The translations under genes were made by a program, and so were the position numbers. A DNA stretch of 64,000 nt from Anaerovibrio sp. JC8. GTDB taxonomy: Bacteria; Bacillota; Negativicutes; Selenomonadales; Selenomonadaceae. The notes under the pieces are model-generated. The model did no database searches, was not told the origin of the DNA, and saw only the letters and a program-made list of their open reading frames with translations. Below, one piece after another: positions 18,601-26,921 of the stretch (the stretch's first letter is position 1; every line of letters begins with the position of its first letter). The stretch is taken from contig NZ_ANBM01000008.1 of NCBI RefSeq assembly GCF_002100115.1, positions 1 to 64,000 on the forward strand, in the 5' to 3' direction.

Positions 18601-19200
18601 CTGGTTCTCTATCTCGCCAATAATATCCTGCACACGGAGCAGATTGGCCTCGGTGTCCTCCAGCTTCCGCATGGACTCCCGCTTGCGGTTACGGTATTTG
18701 GTAATTCCAGCCGCTTCTTCAAAAAACAGCCGGCGCTCCTCCGGCCGGGCATTCAGCACATCATCTATCTTATTCTGACTGATAATGCCCATGCTATCAT
18801 GGCCAATACCCGTATCGGCAAAGAGATTGGTTATATCCTTCAGGCGGCAACGGGCCTTGTTAATATAAAACTCACTGTCCCCGTTGCGGAACAACCGTCT
18901 TGTGATAGTAACCTCCTGAAAATCCACCGGCAGGGTACCATCATTGTCAAATACCAAGGAAACCTCAGCCACACCCATGGCCCGACGGGCCGCACTGCCG
19001 TTGAAGATAATATCCTCAGCCTTGGTACCGCGGATATTGCGGACATTCTGCTCACCCAGCACCCATTTTATGGCATCGGAAATATTGCTCTTGCCACTGC
19101 CGTTAGGACCAACAATGGCGGTTATTCCCTTATCAAAATCAACTTCTATTTTATCGGCAAAGGATTTGAATCCATAAGCCTCCAGCCTTTTTAACTGCAA
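15640..19200 (-). CDS. smc: Chromosome segregation ATPase Smc
   Basis: An 1186-residue SMC protein for chromosome organisation with ScpA/ScpB. The Walker A GPNGSGKSN is at 31-39. Long coiled coil spans about 170-500 and 670-1010, separated by a hinge near 510-650 (VTAIETALGGSLQNIV). The C-terminal head has LSGGERAL and the Walker B FSLLDEVDAPLDEAN. The start is TTG at 19200 with GGCTGGTG seven bases upstream; no ATG fits the conserved N-terminus (QLKRLEAYGFKSFAD). Confidence 0.96.
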   Translation of the reverse strand: MQLKRLEAYGFKSFADKIEVDFDKGITAIVGPNGSGKSNISDAIKWVLGEQNVRNIRGTKAEDIIFNGSAARRAMGVAEVSLVFDNDGTLPVDFQEVTITRRLFRNGDSEFYINKARCRLKDITNLFADTGIGHDSMGIISQNKIDDVLNARPEERRLFFEEAAGITKYRNRKRESMRKLEDTEANLLRVQDIIGEIENQLEPLKLSAEKTEKYNGLQEELKKFNLAGIYLNYLDLNKKMAKHSAAITAKKDQEIAARTALQLSENRKEQFDKAVLELEKEQETISQKRNELHSQLEAAESDIKVLEERRRQGKGARQMLSQQLKELKAAAQEAQQDIEAAQKSGDESQNALTEATEKIKKCREQAKELRAALQNKREERARLEKQVQDGTEEYNAKHSQLLVLERDLENDSQNRGDQQAQLDALRGDIAGMEQELTQLAAVMEGTAQDKRNKQASMEADEQQINADTQTLGDLNREKNQLDGTLQKMASRLQIMENLQHSYEGFGKAVKAVLKSNAPWRQQVCGTVAELMDVPGKYVTAIETALGGSLQNIVTRDTDTAKAAIEYLKRDRLGRVTFLPLSSITPRGNRESLSSDAAGVIGWANDIVTTDADYSRVMEFLLGRTLVVDTMDNAIGLNRKMGQRLRIVTLEGELLSPGGAMTGGSHQHRESSFLNRQDEIKQLRDKLTADRQHFEELKQRTADLKQQLEDKQAELVQLRNDLHALEMQEQEQQLNEAALKEKLDSARSDFTLLEQNLANAQANFTAIQEQVNELRNQTRQLDDNNQSLKNQLQEVIEDYGDMDQDAEDLSVFTNQLEHDKTVLEQSILRMKEKSLLRQRELTRNEETISQNEQEIRRLDNELEESQNKIGGLITRTQHLQADYATVQTEYKEVHQRRMDKLVESQKNEKETKAAQQRLNAIQDELHQLELNASHTEYDLEQLQDRMLSEYGIVPERAAEMVPEMEPTALKRELKRLEREIESLGAVNPNAPTEYRELLERHSFLSGNAEDLNAAKADLLKIIGEMDATMTKQFKEAFNSINLFFKDIFVRLFGGGEARIILIDKDNVLESGVDIVVQIPDKKQQNLAVLSGGERALTVVALLFSFLRYRPAPFSLLDEVDAPLDEANIGRFGSFLEEYADNTQFIVVTHRKGTMESADSMYGVTVEDAGVSKILSVKLKEAESMIDN

Positions 19201-19287
19201 TAAAATACACCAGCCTAATCATTTTTTCTCAAGATATAATTCTATCACAATTCACCTGCTAATGCGAATTTGAAGACGGTTTTCCAC

Positions 19288-19321
19288 ATAAAAAAGCTGG
19301 TGTACAAAAGCACACCAGCTT
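19288..19321 (-). terminator. Terminator after mmdB
   Basis: A perfect 10-bp stem AAGCTGGTGT/ACACCAGCTT with an 8-base loop runs on the minus strand into a T-rich tail. It lies 16 bases after the mmdB stop. Confidence 0.88.
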
Positions 19322-19337
19322 GCAGGAATATACGATT

Positions 19338-20471
19338 TTATTTAGCCAACATAGCCATCATGGTACCTGCAGCAACTGCAGTACCGATTACGCCGGCTAC
19401 GTTAGGGCCCATTGCATGCATCAGCAGGAAGTTGGAAGGGTTTGCCTTCTGGCCTACCATCTGAGATACACGGGCTGCCATTGGAACTGCGGATACACCA
19501 GCGGAACCAATGAGCGGATTAATCTTGCCACCGGAGAGACGGCACATAACCTTACCAAGCAGTACACCGGCAGCAGTACCACCAGCGAATGCCAGGAGAC
19601 CAAGGAGGATAATCTCAATAGTCTGTACAGTCAGGAAGTGCTCGGCACTCATAGTCATACCAGTACCGGTTGCCAGGAAGATGGTAACGATGTTGCACAG
19701 TGCATTCTGGGAAGTATCAGACAGACGGTCAGTTACGCCAGACTCACGGAACAGATTACCAAGCATCAGCATGCTGATAAGAGCGGCTACAGGTGGAAGC
19801 AGCAAAGAAATGATAATAGCAGCAGATACTGGGAATACCAGTCTCTCAAACTTAGTAACATTGCGGAGCTGTTCCATCTTGATAGCTCTCTCTTCCTTGG
19901 AAGTCATCAGCTTCATAATAGGAGGCTGAATGAGAGGTACCAGAGACATATAAGAATAAGCTGCTACGGCGATTGCACCAAGAAGGTTTGGAGCCATCTT
20001 GGATGCCATGTAAATAGCAGTAGGGCCATCAGCACCACCGATAATACCGATAGCGGAAGCCTCCTGGGCGGTGAAGCCCAAGGCCATTGCACCAGCCAGG
20101 GAAATAAATACACCAAACTGGGCAGCTGCACCCAAGAACAGGGTGTTAGGGTTTGCAAGCAGCGGTCCAAAGTCCGTCATGGCACCTACACCAAGGAAAA
20201 TCAGTGGAGGGAAAATCTCAAACTGAATACCATAGTTAATCATCTTCATAACACCCGGTTCTTCGAGGAAACCAGTGCATGGGAAGTTGGCCATGATACA
20301 ACCAAAAGCAATCGGAGCCAAAAGAAGCGGCTCAAATTCTTTACCGATGGCCATGTACAGAAGCAACAGGCCAACGAGAATCATAATAAAATTACCAAAG
20401 GTAAAGGAAGCAAAACCGCTGTCCAGCCATACTGACTGAATAGATGTTAAAAATGCGCTTAATATATCCAT
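19338..20471 (-). CDS. mmdB: Na+-translocating decarboxylase beta subunit (methylmalonyl-CoA or glutaconyl-CoA type)
   Basis: A 377-residue very hydrophobic protein of the OadB/MmdB/GcdB family, the membrane subunit that decarboxylates carboxybiotin and pumps Na+. The conserved [11 protein letters not shown] block near 167-177 carries the essential aspartate, and GNLLRE-like and [12 protein letters not shown] segments are present. It follows the delta subunit by 20 bases. The alpha (carboxyltransferase) and gamma (biotin carrier) genes are not adjacent, so the acyl-CoA substrate cannot be read here. Resemblance of its neighbour to Veillonella MmdD favours methylmalonyl-CoA. Confidence 0.88.
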   Translation of the reverse strand: MDILSAFLTSIQSVWLDSGFASFTFGNFIMILVGLLLLYMAIGKEFEPLLLAPIAFGCIMANFPCTGFLEEPGVMKMINYGIQFEIFPPLIFLGVGAMTDFGPLLANPNTLFLGAAAQFGVFISLAGAMALGFTAQEASAIGIIGGADGPTAIYMASKMAPNLLGAIAVAAYSYMSLVPLIQPPIMKLMTSKEERAIKMEQLRNVTKFERLVFPVSAAIIISLLLPPVAALISMLMLGNLFRESGVTDRLSDTSQNALCNIVTIFLATGTGMTMSAEHFLTVQTIEIILLGLLAFAGGTAAGVLLGKVMCRLSGGKINPLIGSAGVSAVPMAARVSQMVGQKANPSNFLLMHAMGPNVAGVIGTAVAAGTMMAMLAK

Positions 20472-20491
20472 ACTCTAATGACTTCTCCTTA

Positions 20492-20839
20492 TCATCTCAT
20501 CTTTAAGCTGGTAAGACCTTCATGACGAGCTGCGCCGCCCCACTGAGGACGATCAGCCACCCTGATAGCCTTAACACGAGAAAAGCCCACGCCCATAGTC
20601 GCCAAAGCTGCCGCAATAGCTGCTACGGTCTCATCTGCAATCCCCTTCTCCACAACAGGAGCAGGTGCCGCAGTCTTAGGAGCTGGGGCTGCCTTCGGAG
20701 CTGCCTTTGGAGCTGCTGCTGCTTTTGCAGTCGGATCAATCTTGTGGATCAATCTGATGTAAAGGCTTAACACAAACAGCACCGCGAATACGATTGTCAT
20801 GTTGATAAGCATAATGACAATAGGATTCTGAGTTTCCAT
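20492..20839 (-). CDS. mmdD: Decarboxylase delta/gamma-type small membrane subunit (MmdD/OadG family)
   Basis: A 115-residue protein with one N-terminal membrane span (about 8-30, IVIMLINMTIVFAVLFVLSLYI). An Ala/Pro/Lys linker follows (38-62), then a small C-terminal domain (about 67-115: AIAAALATMGVGFSRVKAIRV). This matches the plan and length of Veillonella MmdD, which stabilises the enzyme complex at the membrane. Ribosome binding site GGCGGTG precedes the ATG. It is first in the mmdD-mmdB unit and preceded by a copy of the dispersed hairpin promoter element. Confidence 0.85.
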   Translation of the reverse strand: METQNPIVIMLINMTIVFAVLFVLSLYIRLIHKIDPTAKAAAAPKAAPKAAPAPKTAAPAPVVEKGIADETVAAIAAALATMGVGFSRVKAIRVADRPQWGGAARHEGLTSLKMR

Positions 20840-20946
20840 AAATACACCGCCTTATAAAAAATTTAAAACTGTCACCGCCTCAATTTGAATAAAAATTATT
20901 CAGGGTGAAGCAGTGCCCCCCTTTTAACACATTTGATACACTGCTT

Positions 20947-21008
20947 ATTATAACGCACTTGCCCAATTTTTTCCATTTCTAAATGGAAAAATATTCATTT
21001 TAGTGTTT
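20947..21008 (-). promoter_or_regulatory. mmdD promoter region with dispersed hairpin element (copy 2)
   Basis: Plus strand: ATTATAACGC (20947-20956), a hairpin with arms TTTTTCCATTT/AAATGGAAAAA, then TTTTAGTGTTTT ending near 21009. On the minus strand this gives GCGTTATAAT with a consensus -10 about 110 bases before mmdD. The inner stem differs in sequence from copy 1 but still pairs fully. Confidence 0.65.
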
Positions 21009-21009
21009 T

Positions 21010-21039
21010 AACGGGACAAAAAACAGCTTTTGTCCCGTT
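21010..21039. repeat. Perfect 12-bp hairpin next to element copy 2
   Basis: Arms AACGGGACAAAA and TTTTGTCCCGTT pair perfectly around a 6-base loop. It lies 50 bases beyond the cbiK stop and touches the dispersed element. No T-run follows on either strand, so it is not a classical terminator, although it could stop or stabilise the cbiK message. A comparable hairpin flanks copy 3 at 63786-63818. Confidence 0.6.
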
Positions 21040-21089
21040 ATAACAGACTTTTATTAACCATTTTGGCATAATTTTATAACTTAATGGAA

Positions 21090-21869
21090 TTACAGGGCAT
21101 TTTTGATGCGTTTTATGTAGATGGAACGGTACAGATTGTTCTCACCCAAGCCCTTGGTGGAAAACCGCACCTCGATGCCTGCCGCGCTTACCACGTTTTT
21201 CCAGGAATCAGGCTCATCCCCCGCCATATCCTTGGTAGCGTGGTCGCCGCCGGTCAGCAGCATAGGCCGCATAAATACTTTTTTAACGCCCTTGGATTTA
21301 AGGCGTTCCAATACATCATCCAGATTTGGATGGTCCTCCGCCTCCAGGACACCGATATGCACCGGCAAATGCTTTTTGTCAGCATACTGCTGTACCCACT
21401 CATAAACAGGGTTGTGACGCTGTGGTGAACCGTGACCCATAAGGAGCAGCTCCTCACCCGGCTCCAAGGAATCCAGATAAAAGAGTATATCGGCAATTCC
21501 TTCATAATCCTCCGGGCCCTTCCCAGCCAAAGCCGGCTCTGCCACATGGACCTCCGTAAACTTGTCCTTTACCTCTTCCACCACTTTGACGACCTTGTTG
21601 TCAAACTCCTGACCCGGTGTCAAATGAGTAGGCGCCACCACAACCTTCTCGTAGCCGGCCTCCTCAAGGTCTCCCAGAACCTCCTCCAGAGTCTCATAAT
21701 TTGTCCCCTGGGCCGCCAGCTTTTTAATCAAAAAACGGCTGGTCCAGGCCTCAAAGACATCATAATCCGGAAAAGCTTCACGGATATCCGCAATAAGGGT
21801 ATCGATACACTTCTTTTTTACGTTCTTATCCCCTACCCCAAAGGTAGTTACAACAATTGCCTTTTTCAT
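21090..21869 (-). CDS. cbiK: Sirohydrochlorin cobaltochelatase CbiK
   Basis: A 259-residue class II chelatase that inserts Co2+ into sirohydrochlorin, the first committed step of anaerobic cobalamin synthesis. Active-site features are LLMGHGSPQRHNP near 142-154 and GGDHATKDMAGDEPDSWK near 206-223. No signal peptide is present, so it is a cytoplasmic form. It is 7 kb from the cbi operon and its ATG overlaps the glmM stop by one base, so it appears to be expressed with the cdaA-glmM operon. Confidence 0.93.
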   Translation of the reverse strand: MKKAIVVTTFGVGDKNVKKKCIDTLIADIREAFPDYDVFEAWTSRFLIKKLAAQGTNYETLEEVLGDLEEAGYEKVVVAPTHLTPGQEFDNKVVKVVEEVKDKFTEVHVAEPALAGKGPEDYEGIADILFYLDSLEPGEELLLMGHGSPQRHNPVYEWVQQYADKKHLPVHIGVLEAEDHPNLDDVLERLKSKGVKKVFMRPMLLTGGDHATKDMAGDEPDSWKNVVSAAGIEVRFSTKGLGENNLYRSIYIKRIKNAL

Positions 21870-23227
21870 TATCTTGCTCCCTGCTCTGCAACGACAACAT
21901 CAGCGATTTCATGACAGATAACATCCAGCTGGGCCTGATCCGGGCCCTCAGCCATTACACGGATAAGTGGCTCAGTACCGGAAGGACGAACGAGAATACG
22001 GCCCTCGGAGCCCAGCTTTTCCTCGCCGACCTTGATAGCCGCCTTAATATTGGCGTTTTCCTCCCAGCCCTCCTTGGTCTTTACAGCAACATTAACCAGA
22101 AGCTGCGGATAGCTTACCATCATTTCATTGAGCTCAGAGGCCTTCTTGCCGCTGCGCTTAATGGCAGACAATACCTGGATAGCCGTTACAGGGCCATCAC
22201 CGGTGGTATTGTAATCAGTGAAAATAATATGGCCGGACTGCTCGCCACCCAGCTTGTAGCCATTGGCCAGCATATTTTCCAGTACATAGCGGTCACCAAC
22301 CTTGGTGATTTCCGCACGACCACCCAGCTCCTTGACAGCCTTGTGGAAGCCGATATTGGCCATTACAGTAGTTACAACAGTGTTGTGGGTAAGGGTGCCT
22401 GCTGCCATCATTTCCTTGGCACACATTACCAGAATGTGGTCACCGTCAATAATGTTGCCCTTTTCATCCACACAGAGGCAACGGTCGGCATCACCATCAT
22501 GGGCAATACCAAAATCAGCCCCCAGGCCGACTACAGCATTCTGCAGGCGGTCCATGTGGGTGGAACCGCAGTTATCATTGATATTGCGGCCATTTGGTGC
22601 ATTGTTCAGCACGATAACATCAGCACCCAGGCTGTTCAATACCATTGGCATTACCTCATAGGCTGCACCATTGGAGCAATCCAGCACAATCTTCATGCCG
22701 TCAAAACGCTCCTTGCAGGTGGACAGAATGAAGTCCTTGTATTCGTTGATATAGTTATGGCGGTAATCAATATAGCCCATCTTGGCCCCGGTGGAACGTG
22801 GGAAGTCATCGTTGCCCGCCTCAATCTTTCTTACGATTGCCTCCAGCTCATCCTCCACGGAATCCGGCAGCTTGTAGCCATTGCCGCCAAAGAACTTGAT
22901 GCCGTTATCATGGAATGGGTTGTGGGATGCGGAAATCACGATACCGCAGTTGGCATTCTTTTTCTTGGTAAGGTATGCAATAGCCGGAGTAGGGATAACA
23001 CCCACAATAATTGCCCGGCCACCGGCGGAACAAATACCGGCACAAAGGGCCGCCTCAAACATCTGACCAGAAATACGGGTATCGCGGCCAATGAGAATCT
23101 TTGGCATAGCCTCAGAATTTTCACCAAAATACAGAGTTGCCGCTCTGCCCAGACGATATGCCAGCTCCGGAGTCAATTCAACATTTGCCTCTCCACGCAC
23201 ACCATCAGTACCAAATAATCTAGCCAT
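21869..23227 (-). CDS. glmM: Phosphoglucosamine mutase GlmM
   Basis: A 452-residue alpha-D-phosphohexomutase converting glucosamine-6-phosphate to glucosamine-1-phosphate for UDP-GlcNAc and peptidoglycan. The N-terminus MARLFGTDGVRGEAN, the phosphoserine loop ISASHNPFHDNGIKFFG (S101), the metal loop HDGDADRC near 240 and the C-terminal RPSGTEPLIRVMAEG are all present. It sits downstream of cdaA and cdaR, a Firmicute linkage in which CdaR and GlmM modulate the c-di-AMP cyclase. Confidence 0.96.
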   Translation of the reverse strand: MARLFGTDGVRGEANVELTPELAYRLGRAATLYFGENSEAMPKILIGRDTRISGQMFEAALCAGICSAGGRAIIVGVIPTPAIAYLTKKKNANCGIVISASHNPFHDNGIKFFGGNGYKLPDSVEDELEAIVRKIEAGNDDFPRSTGAKMGYIDYRHNYINEYKDFILSTCKERFDGMKIVLDCSNGAAYEVMPMVLNSLGADVIVLNNAPNGRNINDNCGSTHMDRLQNAVVGLGADFGIAHDGDADRCLCVDEKGNIIDGDHILVMCAKEMMAAGTLTHNTVVTTVMANIGFHKAVKELGGRAEITKVGDRYVLENMLANGYKLGGEQSGHIIFTDYNTTGDGPVTAIQVLSAIKRSGKKASELNEMMVSYPQLLVNVAVKTKEGWEENANIKAAIKVGEEKLGSEGRILVRPSGTEPLIRVMAEGPDQAQLDVICHEIADVVVAEQGAR

Positions 23228-23261
23228 AAATCAATAACCTCCATAATGAGTAATTTCAAAT

Positions 23262-24881
23262 TCACATTCTCTTAGTATGAGCCTTTTTATCCAAAAAAGC
23301 AAGTGCCGCATTCATTCCATCCAGGGCCGCACTCATAATGCCCCCGGCATAGCCTGCTCCTTCGCCGATAGGGTAGAAGCCGGCCACGCTCTCGGACTCA
23401 AAGGACTCCTTATTGCGAATAATCCGGCATGGGGCCGAGGAACGGGATTCAATGCCGGTCATCACTGCTCCCGGGTCATCGAAGCCGGCAATTTTCCGTC
23501 CAAAATATGGCAGGGCATCCGTAAGCATGCCACTGACAAAATCCGGCAGGCACTCATGCAAATCCACTGCCTTGAACCCCGGCTGATAGGACGGACGGAT
23601 GAGAAAATCAGTGGAGCCGGATTTTCCTCCAAGGAAGTCCCCTACTGTCTGAACCGGTGCATAATACTCGCCACCGCCGGCCTTAAAGGCTGCCCTTTCC
23701 CATTTCCGCTGGAACTCGATGCCCCCCAGCACATGGTCTGCAAAATCCTTGGTATTGACCGTTACCAGCAAGGCGGAATTGGCTACCCCGGAATCCCGCT
23801 TATAATTGCTCATGCCATTGGTTACTACGCCGCCCTCCTCTGAGGTTGCGGCCACCACCTGGCCCCCGGGACACATACAGAAGGAATAGGCACCCCGGCC
23901 CTTTTCCTTATCATTGTATGTAACGGCATAATCCGCCACAGGCAGGCGCTCATGGCCCGTGTCCTCCCCGTACTGATTGCGGTCAATCAGCTCCTGGGGA
24001 TGCTCGATGCGGACTCCCACGGCAAAGGGCTTGGCCTCCATGCTGAGACCGCTTTCATACAGCATTTTATAAGTATCCCGGGCAGAATGACCAATGCCGA
24101 AAAAGGCCGCCCCGGTGTTTATACGTTCACTGTCATTGACAATAACAGCCTTTAAGGAGCCGTCGCTGTTCTTCTCGATACCGGTAACCTGGCTTTCAAA
24201 CAGCACCCTGCCCCCCAGACGGATAACCTCCAGCCGGATATTTTTAACCACTGTCCGCAGCATATCCGTACCGATATGAGGCTTGTGGAGATACTTGATA
24301 TCCTCAGGGGCTCCGGCTGCAACAAAGTCATCCAGCACGGCGGTTATCAGCGGGTCATTGACACGGGTGGTCAGCTTGCCATCAGAAAAGGTTCCCGCTC
24401 CCCCTTCACCAAACTGAACATTGGACTGGGTACACAATGCGCCTCCCGCCCAGAAGCTTTGAATATCCTCATGGCGACGGTCCACATCCCGTCCCCGCTC
24501 CACCACTATAGGGTTATAGCCGGCCCGGGCCAGGGTCAGGGCCGCAAACATTCCAGCAGGGCCAAAGCCCACGATAACAGGTGGCTGGTCCGTGCCCTCC
24601 GGGGCAGGATATTGCTTTGGCTTCACCTTGTCCGGGGCCCAGTCAACATTCCTGTCCTTCCGAAAGCGGTTAATAATCTTTTTTTCGTTGCCCGTTACAG
24701 CAACATCCAGAATATATACAAATTTTATTTTGGCACCCTTGTAGCGTCTGGCATCTATGGCTTTACGCACAATTACCACCTCACTGACAGAGTGAGGTGG
24801 TAATTCCAATCGTTTTTCAGCCAGAACAGTAAGCGGTGTCGTATCGTCAAAGGAAACATTGAAATTCTGAATCCTGATCAC
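23262..24881 (-). CDS. FAD-dependent oxidoreductase of the YhiN/HI0933-related dehydrogenase group
   Basis: A 539-residue flavoprotein. A small N-terminal domain (1-95) precedes a Rossmann FAD motif GFGPAGMFAALTLARAGYNP near 103-122 with VVERG after it. FGEGGAGTFSDGKLTTRV near 158 and the C-terminal FYPIGEGAGYAGGIMSAALDGMNAA near 506 are conserved in this widespread group, whose substrate is not established. It is inserted between cdaR and glmM, genes that are otherwise usually adjacent. Confidence 0.8.
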   Translation of the reverse strand: MIRIQNFNVSFDDTTPLTVLAEKRLELPPHSVSEVVIVRKAIDARRYKGAKIKFVYILDVAVTGNEKKIINRFRKDRNVDWAPDKVKPKQYPAPEGTDQPPVIVGFGPAGMFAALTLARAGYNPIVVERGRDVDRRHEDIQSFWAGGALCTQSNVQFGEGGAGTFSDGKLTTRVNDPLITAVLDDFVAAGAPEDIKYLHKPHIGTDMLRTVVKNIRLEVIRLGGRVLFESQVTGIEKNSDGSLKAVIVNDSERINTGAAFFGIGHSARDTYKMLYESGLSMEAKPFAVGVRIEHPQELIDRNQYGEDTGHERLPVADYAVTYNDKEKGRGAYSFCMCPGGQVVAATSEEGGVVTNGMSNYKRDSGVANSALLVTVNTKDFADHVLGGIEFQRKWERAAFKAGGGEYYAPVQTVGDFLGGKSGSTDFLIRPSYQPGFKAVDLHECLPDFVSGMLTDALPYFGRKIAGFDDPGAVMTGIESRSSAPCRIIRNKESFESESVAGFYPIGEGAGYAGGIMSAALDGMNAALAFLDKKAHTKRM

Positions 24882-24910
24882 AGCAGCTTACCTCTCTTAT
24901 TGCATAATCC

Positions 24911-25843
24911 TTAATTTACTTTTTTAAAAAATATCTTTACAGTTACTTTCCTGCTTGGAGATATTATACCATCTGGCAGGACAAGATTCACGTCTTTTAC
25001 AATATCTTCGGTGGCCCCACTGACATCTATGGTTTCAGTGGCAATATCGTTGATTTTTTCCAGCAGCTCAGTCTTGCCGGTGATTTCCACCTTGTCCGGC
25101 TGGGTCGTGGTATCGCCCACTATCAGCTTATACCCCGGTTTCCCGCTGTAAACCGGCTTTATTGGTACCAGCTTCTTATCGACGCCGCTCATTATCTTGA
25201 CCGTAACCGTCATTTCCGAGAAATCCAGTGATACAGATTCCACCATATTGCCCGCCGAGTCAACCGGAGTCAATTTAACCTTGTTGGCAAAATCGGCCGT
25301 ATTGTTGGCCAGATTGATATATCCCACTATCCGGTTCACCCGGTCCACACTGCTTCTTGTGCCCGATACCCTGACATGGCCCTTTGCCGGCGTAACCTTC
25401 TCCAATGCACTGTGGGCCCCGGTATTTCCGGTCACCTGAATATCTACAGGCACCACCTTGTCTATGATGGCCTCCATGGTAACCTCTATGACATCAGAGG
25501 AAACGTCTACTACCTCAAAGCCTTGAGGGACCACTGTCCGCACCTTTACATTATTGGTACCGTCAACAGCCTCTGACAAATCAACATAGGCCTTAAAATC
25601 CTCTGCCTTGGCGGAAGTAAAGGAAGCCCTTGGGGCCCTCACCTCAATGTTTACCTCGTGGGTACTGAGGGTTACCTTGTGGTTGGCAGGCTCATTAACG
25701 ATGCCCACTGGCACGGTAAAGGTGGAATTAACCGCCGGATTCTGCTCATTCATTACGAAAAACCACAAAACCACTGCCCCCAATATGGCCAGTATCTTGG
25801 CAGGAAGATTACGCCTGAATAAATTTTGAATTCTATTCATCAT
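24911..25843 (-). CDS. cdaR: YbbR-domain protein CdaR, regulator of diadenylate cyclase
   Basis: A 310-residue protein with one N-terminal membrane span (about 14-32, ILAILGAVVLWFFVMNE) followed by an extracytoplasmic region of about 275 residues. That region holds repeated YbbR domains (for example VNIEVRAPRASF, VRVSGTRSSVDRV, VEITGKTELLEKI). CdaR binds and tunes the membrane cyclase CdaA. Its start overlaps the cdaA stop by 11 bases, implying coupled synthesis. Confidence 0.92.
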   Translation of the reverse strand: MMNRIQNLFRRNLPAKILAILGAVVLWFFVMNEQNPAVNSTFTVPVGIVNEPANHKVTLSTHEVNIEVRAPRASFTSAKAEDFKAYVDLSEAVDGTNNVKVRTVVPQGFEVVDVSSDVIEVTMEAIIDKVVPVDIQVTGNTGAHSALEKVTPAKGHVRVSGTRSSVDRVNRIVGYINLANNTADFANKVKLTPVDSAGNMVESVSLDFSEMTVTVKIMSGVDKKLVPIKPVYSGKPGYKLIVGDTTTQPDKVEITGKTELLEKINDIATETIDVSGATEDIVKDVNLVLPDGIISPSRKVTVKIFFKKVN

Positions 25844-26684
25844 CTTTCTTCCTCCAATTTGCGATAATATCCTTAAACTTCATGCTTGGCTTTTCCTTCA
25901 CAAACAACGGACGAATCCGCTGTCTCAGGCTGTCATGGGTCATATAGCGCTCAATACGGCCATTTTCCGCCACAGAAACCACACCGGTTTCCTCACTGAC
26001 AATGATGATAACCGCGTCGCACTGCTCTGACAGGCCAATAGCCGCCCTGTGACGGGTTCCCAGCTCACTGCTGAGGGAGCGGTTCTCCGTAAGGGGCAGA
26101 TAACAGCCGGCAGCCACCAGCCGCTTGCCGCGGATAACCGCCGCACCATCATGGAGAGGCGTGTTTGGAATAAATACATTCATAAGGAACTCAGTAGTTA
26201 TGAGACCCTCAATTTTGATTCCCGTATCAATTATTTCATTGATACCTACATTTTTTTCGATAACCAGCAGGGCACCAATTTTCTTATCAGCCATATTGAA
26301 TACGGCCTTGTCAATTTCATTTGTCAGAGAATTGGCTTCCTCCACATCAAGATACTGATCCAACCCCAGGAAGCGCCCCTGCCCCAGACGTTCAAGGGCC
26401 CGGCGCAGCTCCGGCTGAAATACGATCGGCAACGCCACAAACAGCAGGGTTACAGTTTTCTGCAGCAGCCAGGAAATAACATGGAGCTCCAGGAAGCTGG
26501 CCACAAGAGTAACAACCATCAGCACAATAAGGCCCTTCACCAAGGTGATGGCCCGTGTATCCTGCAGCATCTCGTAAACCTTATACAGGATTACGGCTAC
26601 AATCAATATATCGATTACATCCCAAAACCCCACAGTTCTAAGCAGCCCGTGTATCTGGGACGGAATTGGCAAATTAAACGGCAT
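25833..26684 (-). CDS. cdaA: Membrane diadenylate cyclase CdaA
   Basis: A 283-residue enzyme making c-di-AMP from two ATP. It has three N-terminal membrane helices (about 22-40, 48-66, 72-90) and a DAC domain with the catalytic DGA (179-181) and RHR (211-213) motifs. It is the first gene of a cdaA-cdaR-oxidoreductase-glmM-cbiK operon. c-di-AMP controls osmolyte and cell-wall balance in Firmicutes. The 237 bases upstream are AT-rich, with no confident promoter. Confidence 0.95.
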   Translation of the reverse strand: MPFNLPIPSQIHGLLRTVGFWDVIDILIVAVILYKVYEMLQDTRAITLVKGLIVLMVVTLVASFLELHVISWLLQKTVTLLFVALPIVFQPELRRALERLGQGRFLGLDQYLDVEEANSLTNEIDKAVFNMADKKIGALLVIEKNVGINEIIDTGIKIEGLITTEFLMNVFIPNTPLHDGAAVIRGKRLVAAGCYLPLTENRSLSSELGTRHRAAIGLSEQCDAVIIIVSEETGVVSVAENGRIERYMTHDSLRQRIRPLFVKEKPSMKFKDIIANWRKKDDE

Positions 26685-26869
26685 ATCAAAATCTCCTTGT
26701 AGTTCCTACACACAACTATATATATTTTTTATTCTATCATCAGTAAAAAAAATCCTGCTATGAATTTTAAGAAAACTATTAATAAATTGTACTATTATTC
26801 TCAAAAATTCGTTACTTTGCAACTATATTAATTATAATAGCAGTTTTTTATGAAAACAAGGTGATTACA

Positions 26870-26907
26870 GGTAAATAAAAGGCGTTCCTCCAAAAGAGAA
26901 ACGCCTT
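26870..26907 (-). terminator. Terminator after ilvE
   Basis: Stem AAGGCGTT/AACGCCTT (26879-26886 and 26900-26907) with a 13-base loop is followed on the minus strand by TTATTTAC. It begins 14 bases after the ilvE stop. Confidence 0.78.
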
Positions 26908-26921
26908 CGTTGCTTTTGCTG

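Noticed and set aside
21010-21039. Strong hairpin as classical terminator of cbiK
   Set aside because: A perfect stem, but no T-run follows on either strand, so it was listed as a hairpin only.
26760-26870. TTGAGAATAATAGTACAAT upstream of cdaA as a member of the cob promoter class
   Set aside because: The GCG core is missing and spacing differs; similarity could be due to AT-richness.
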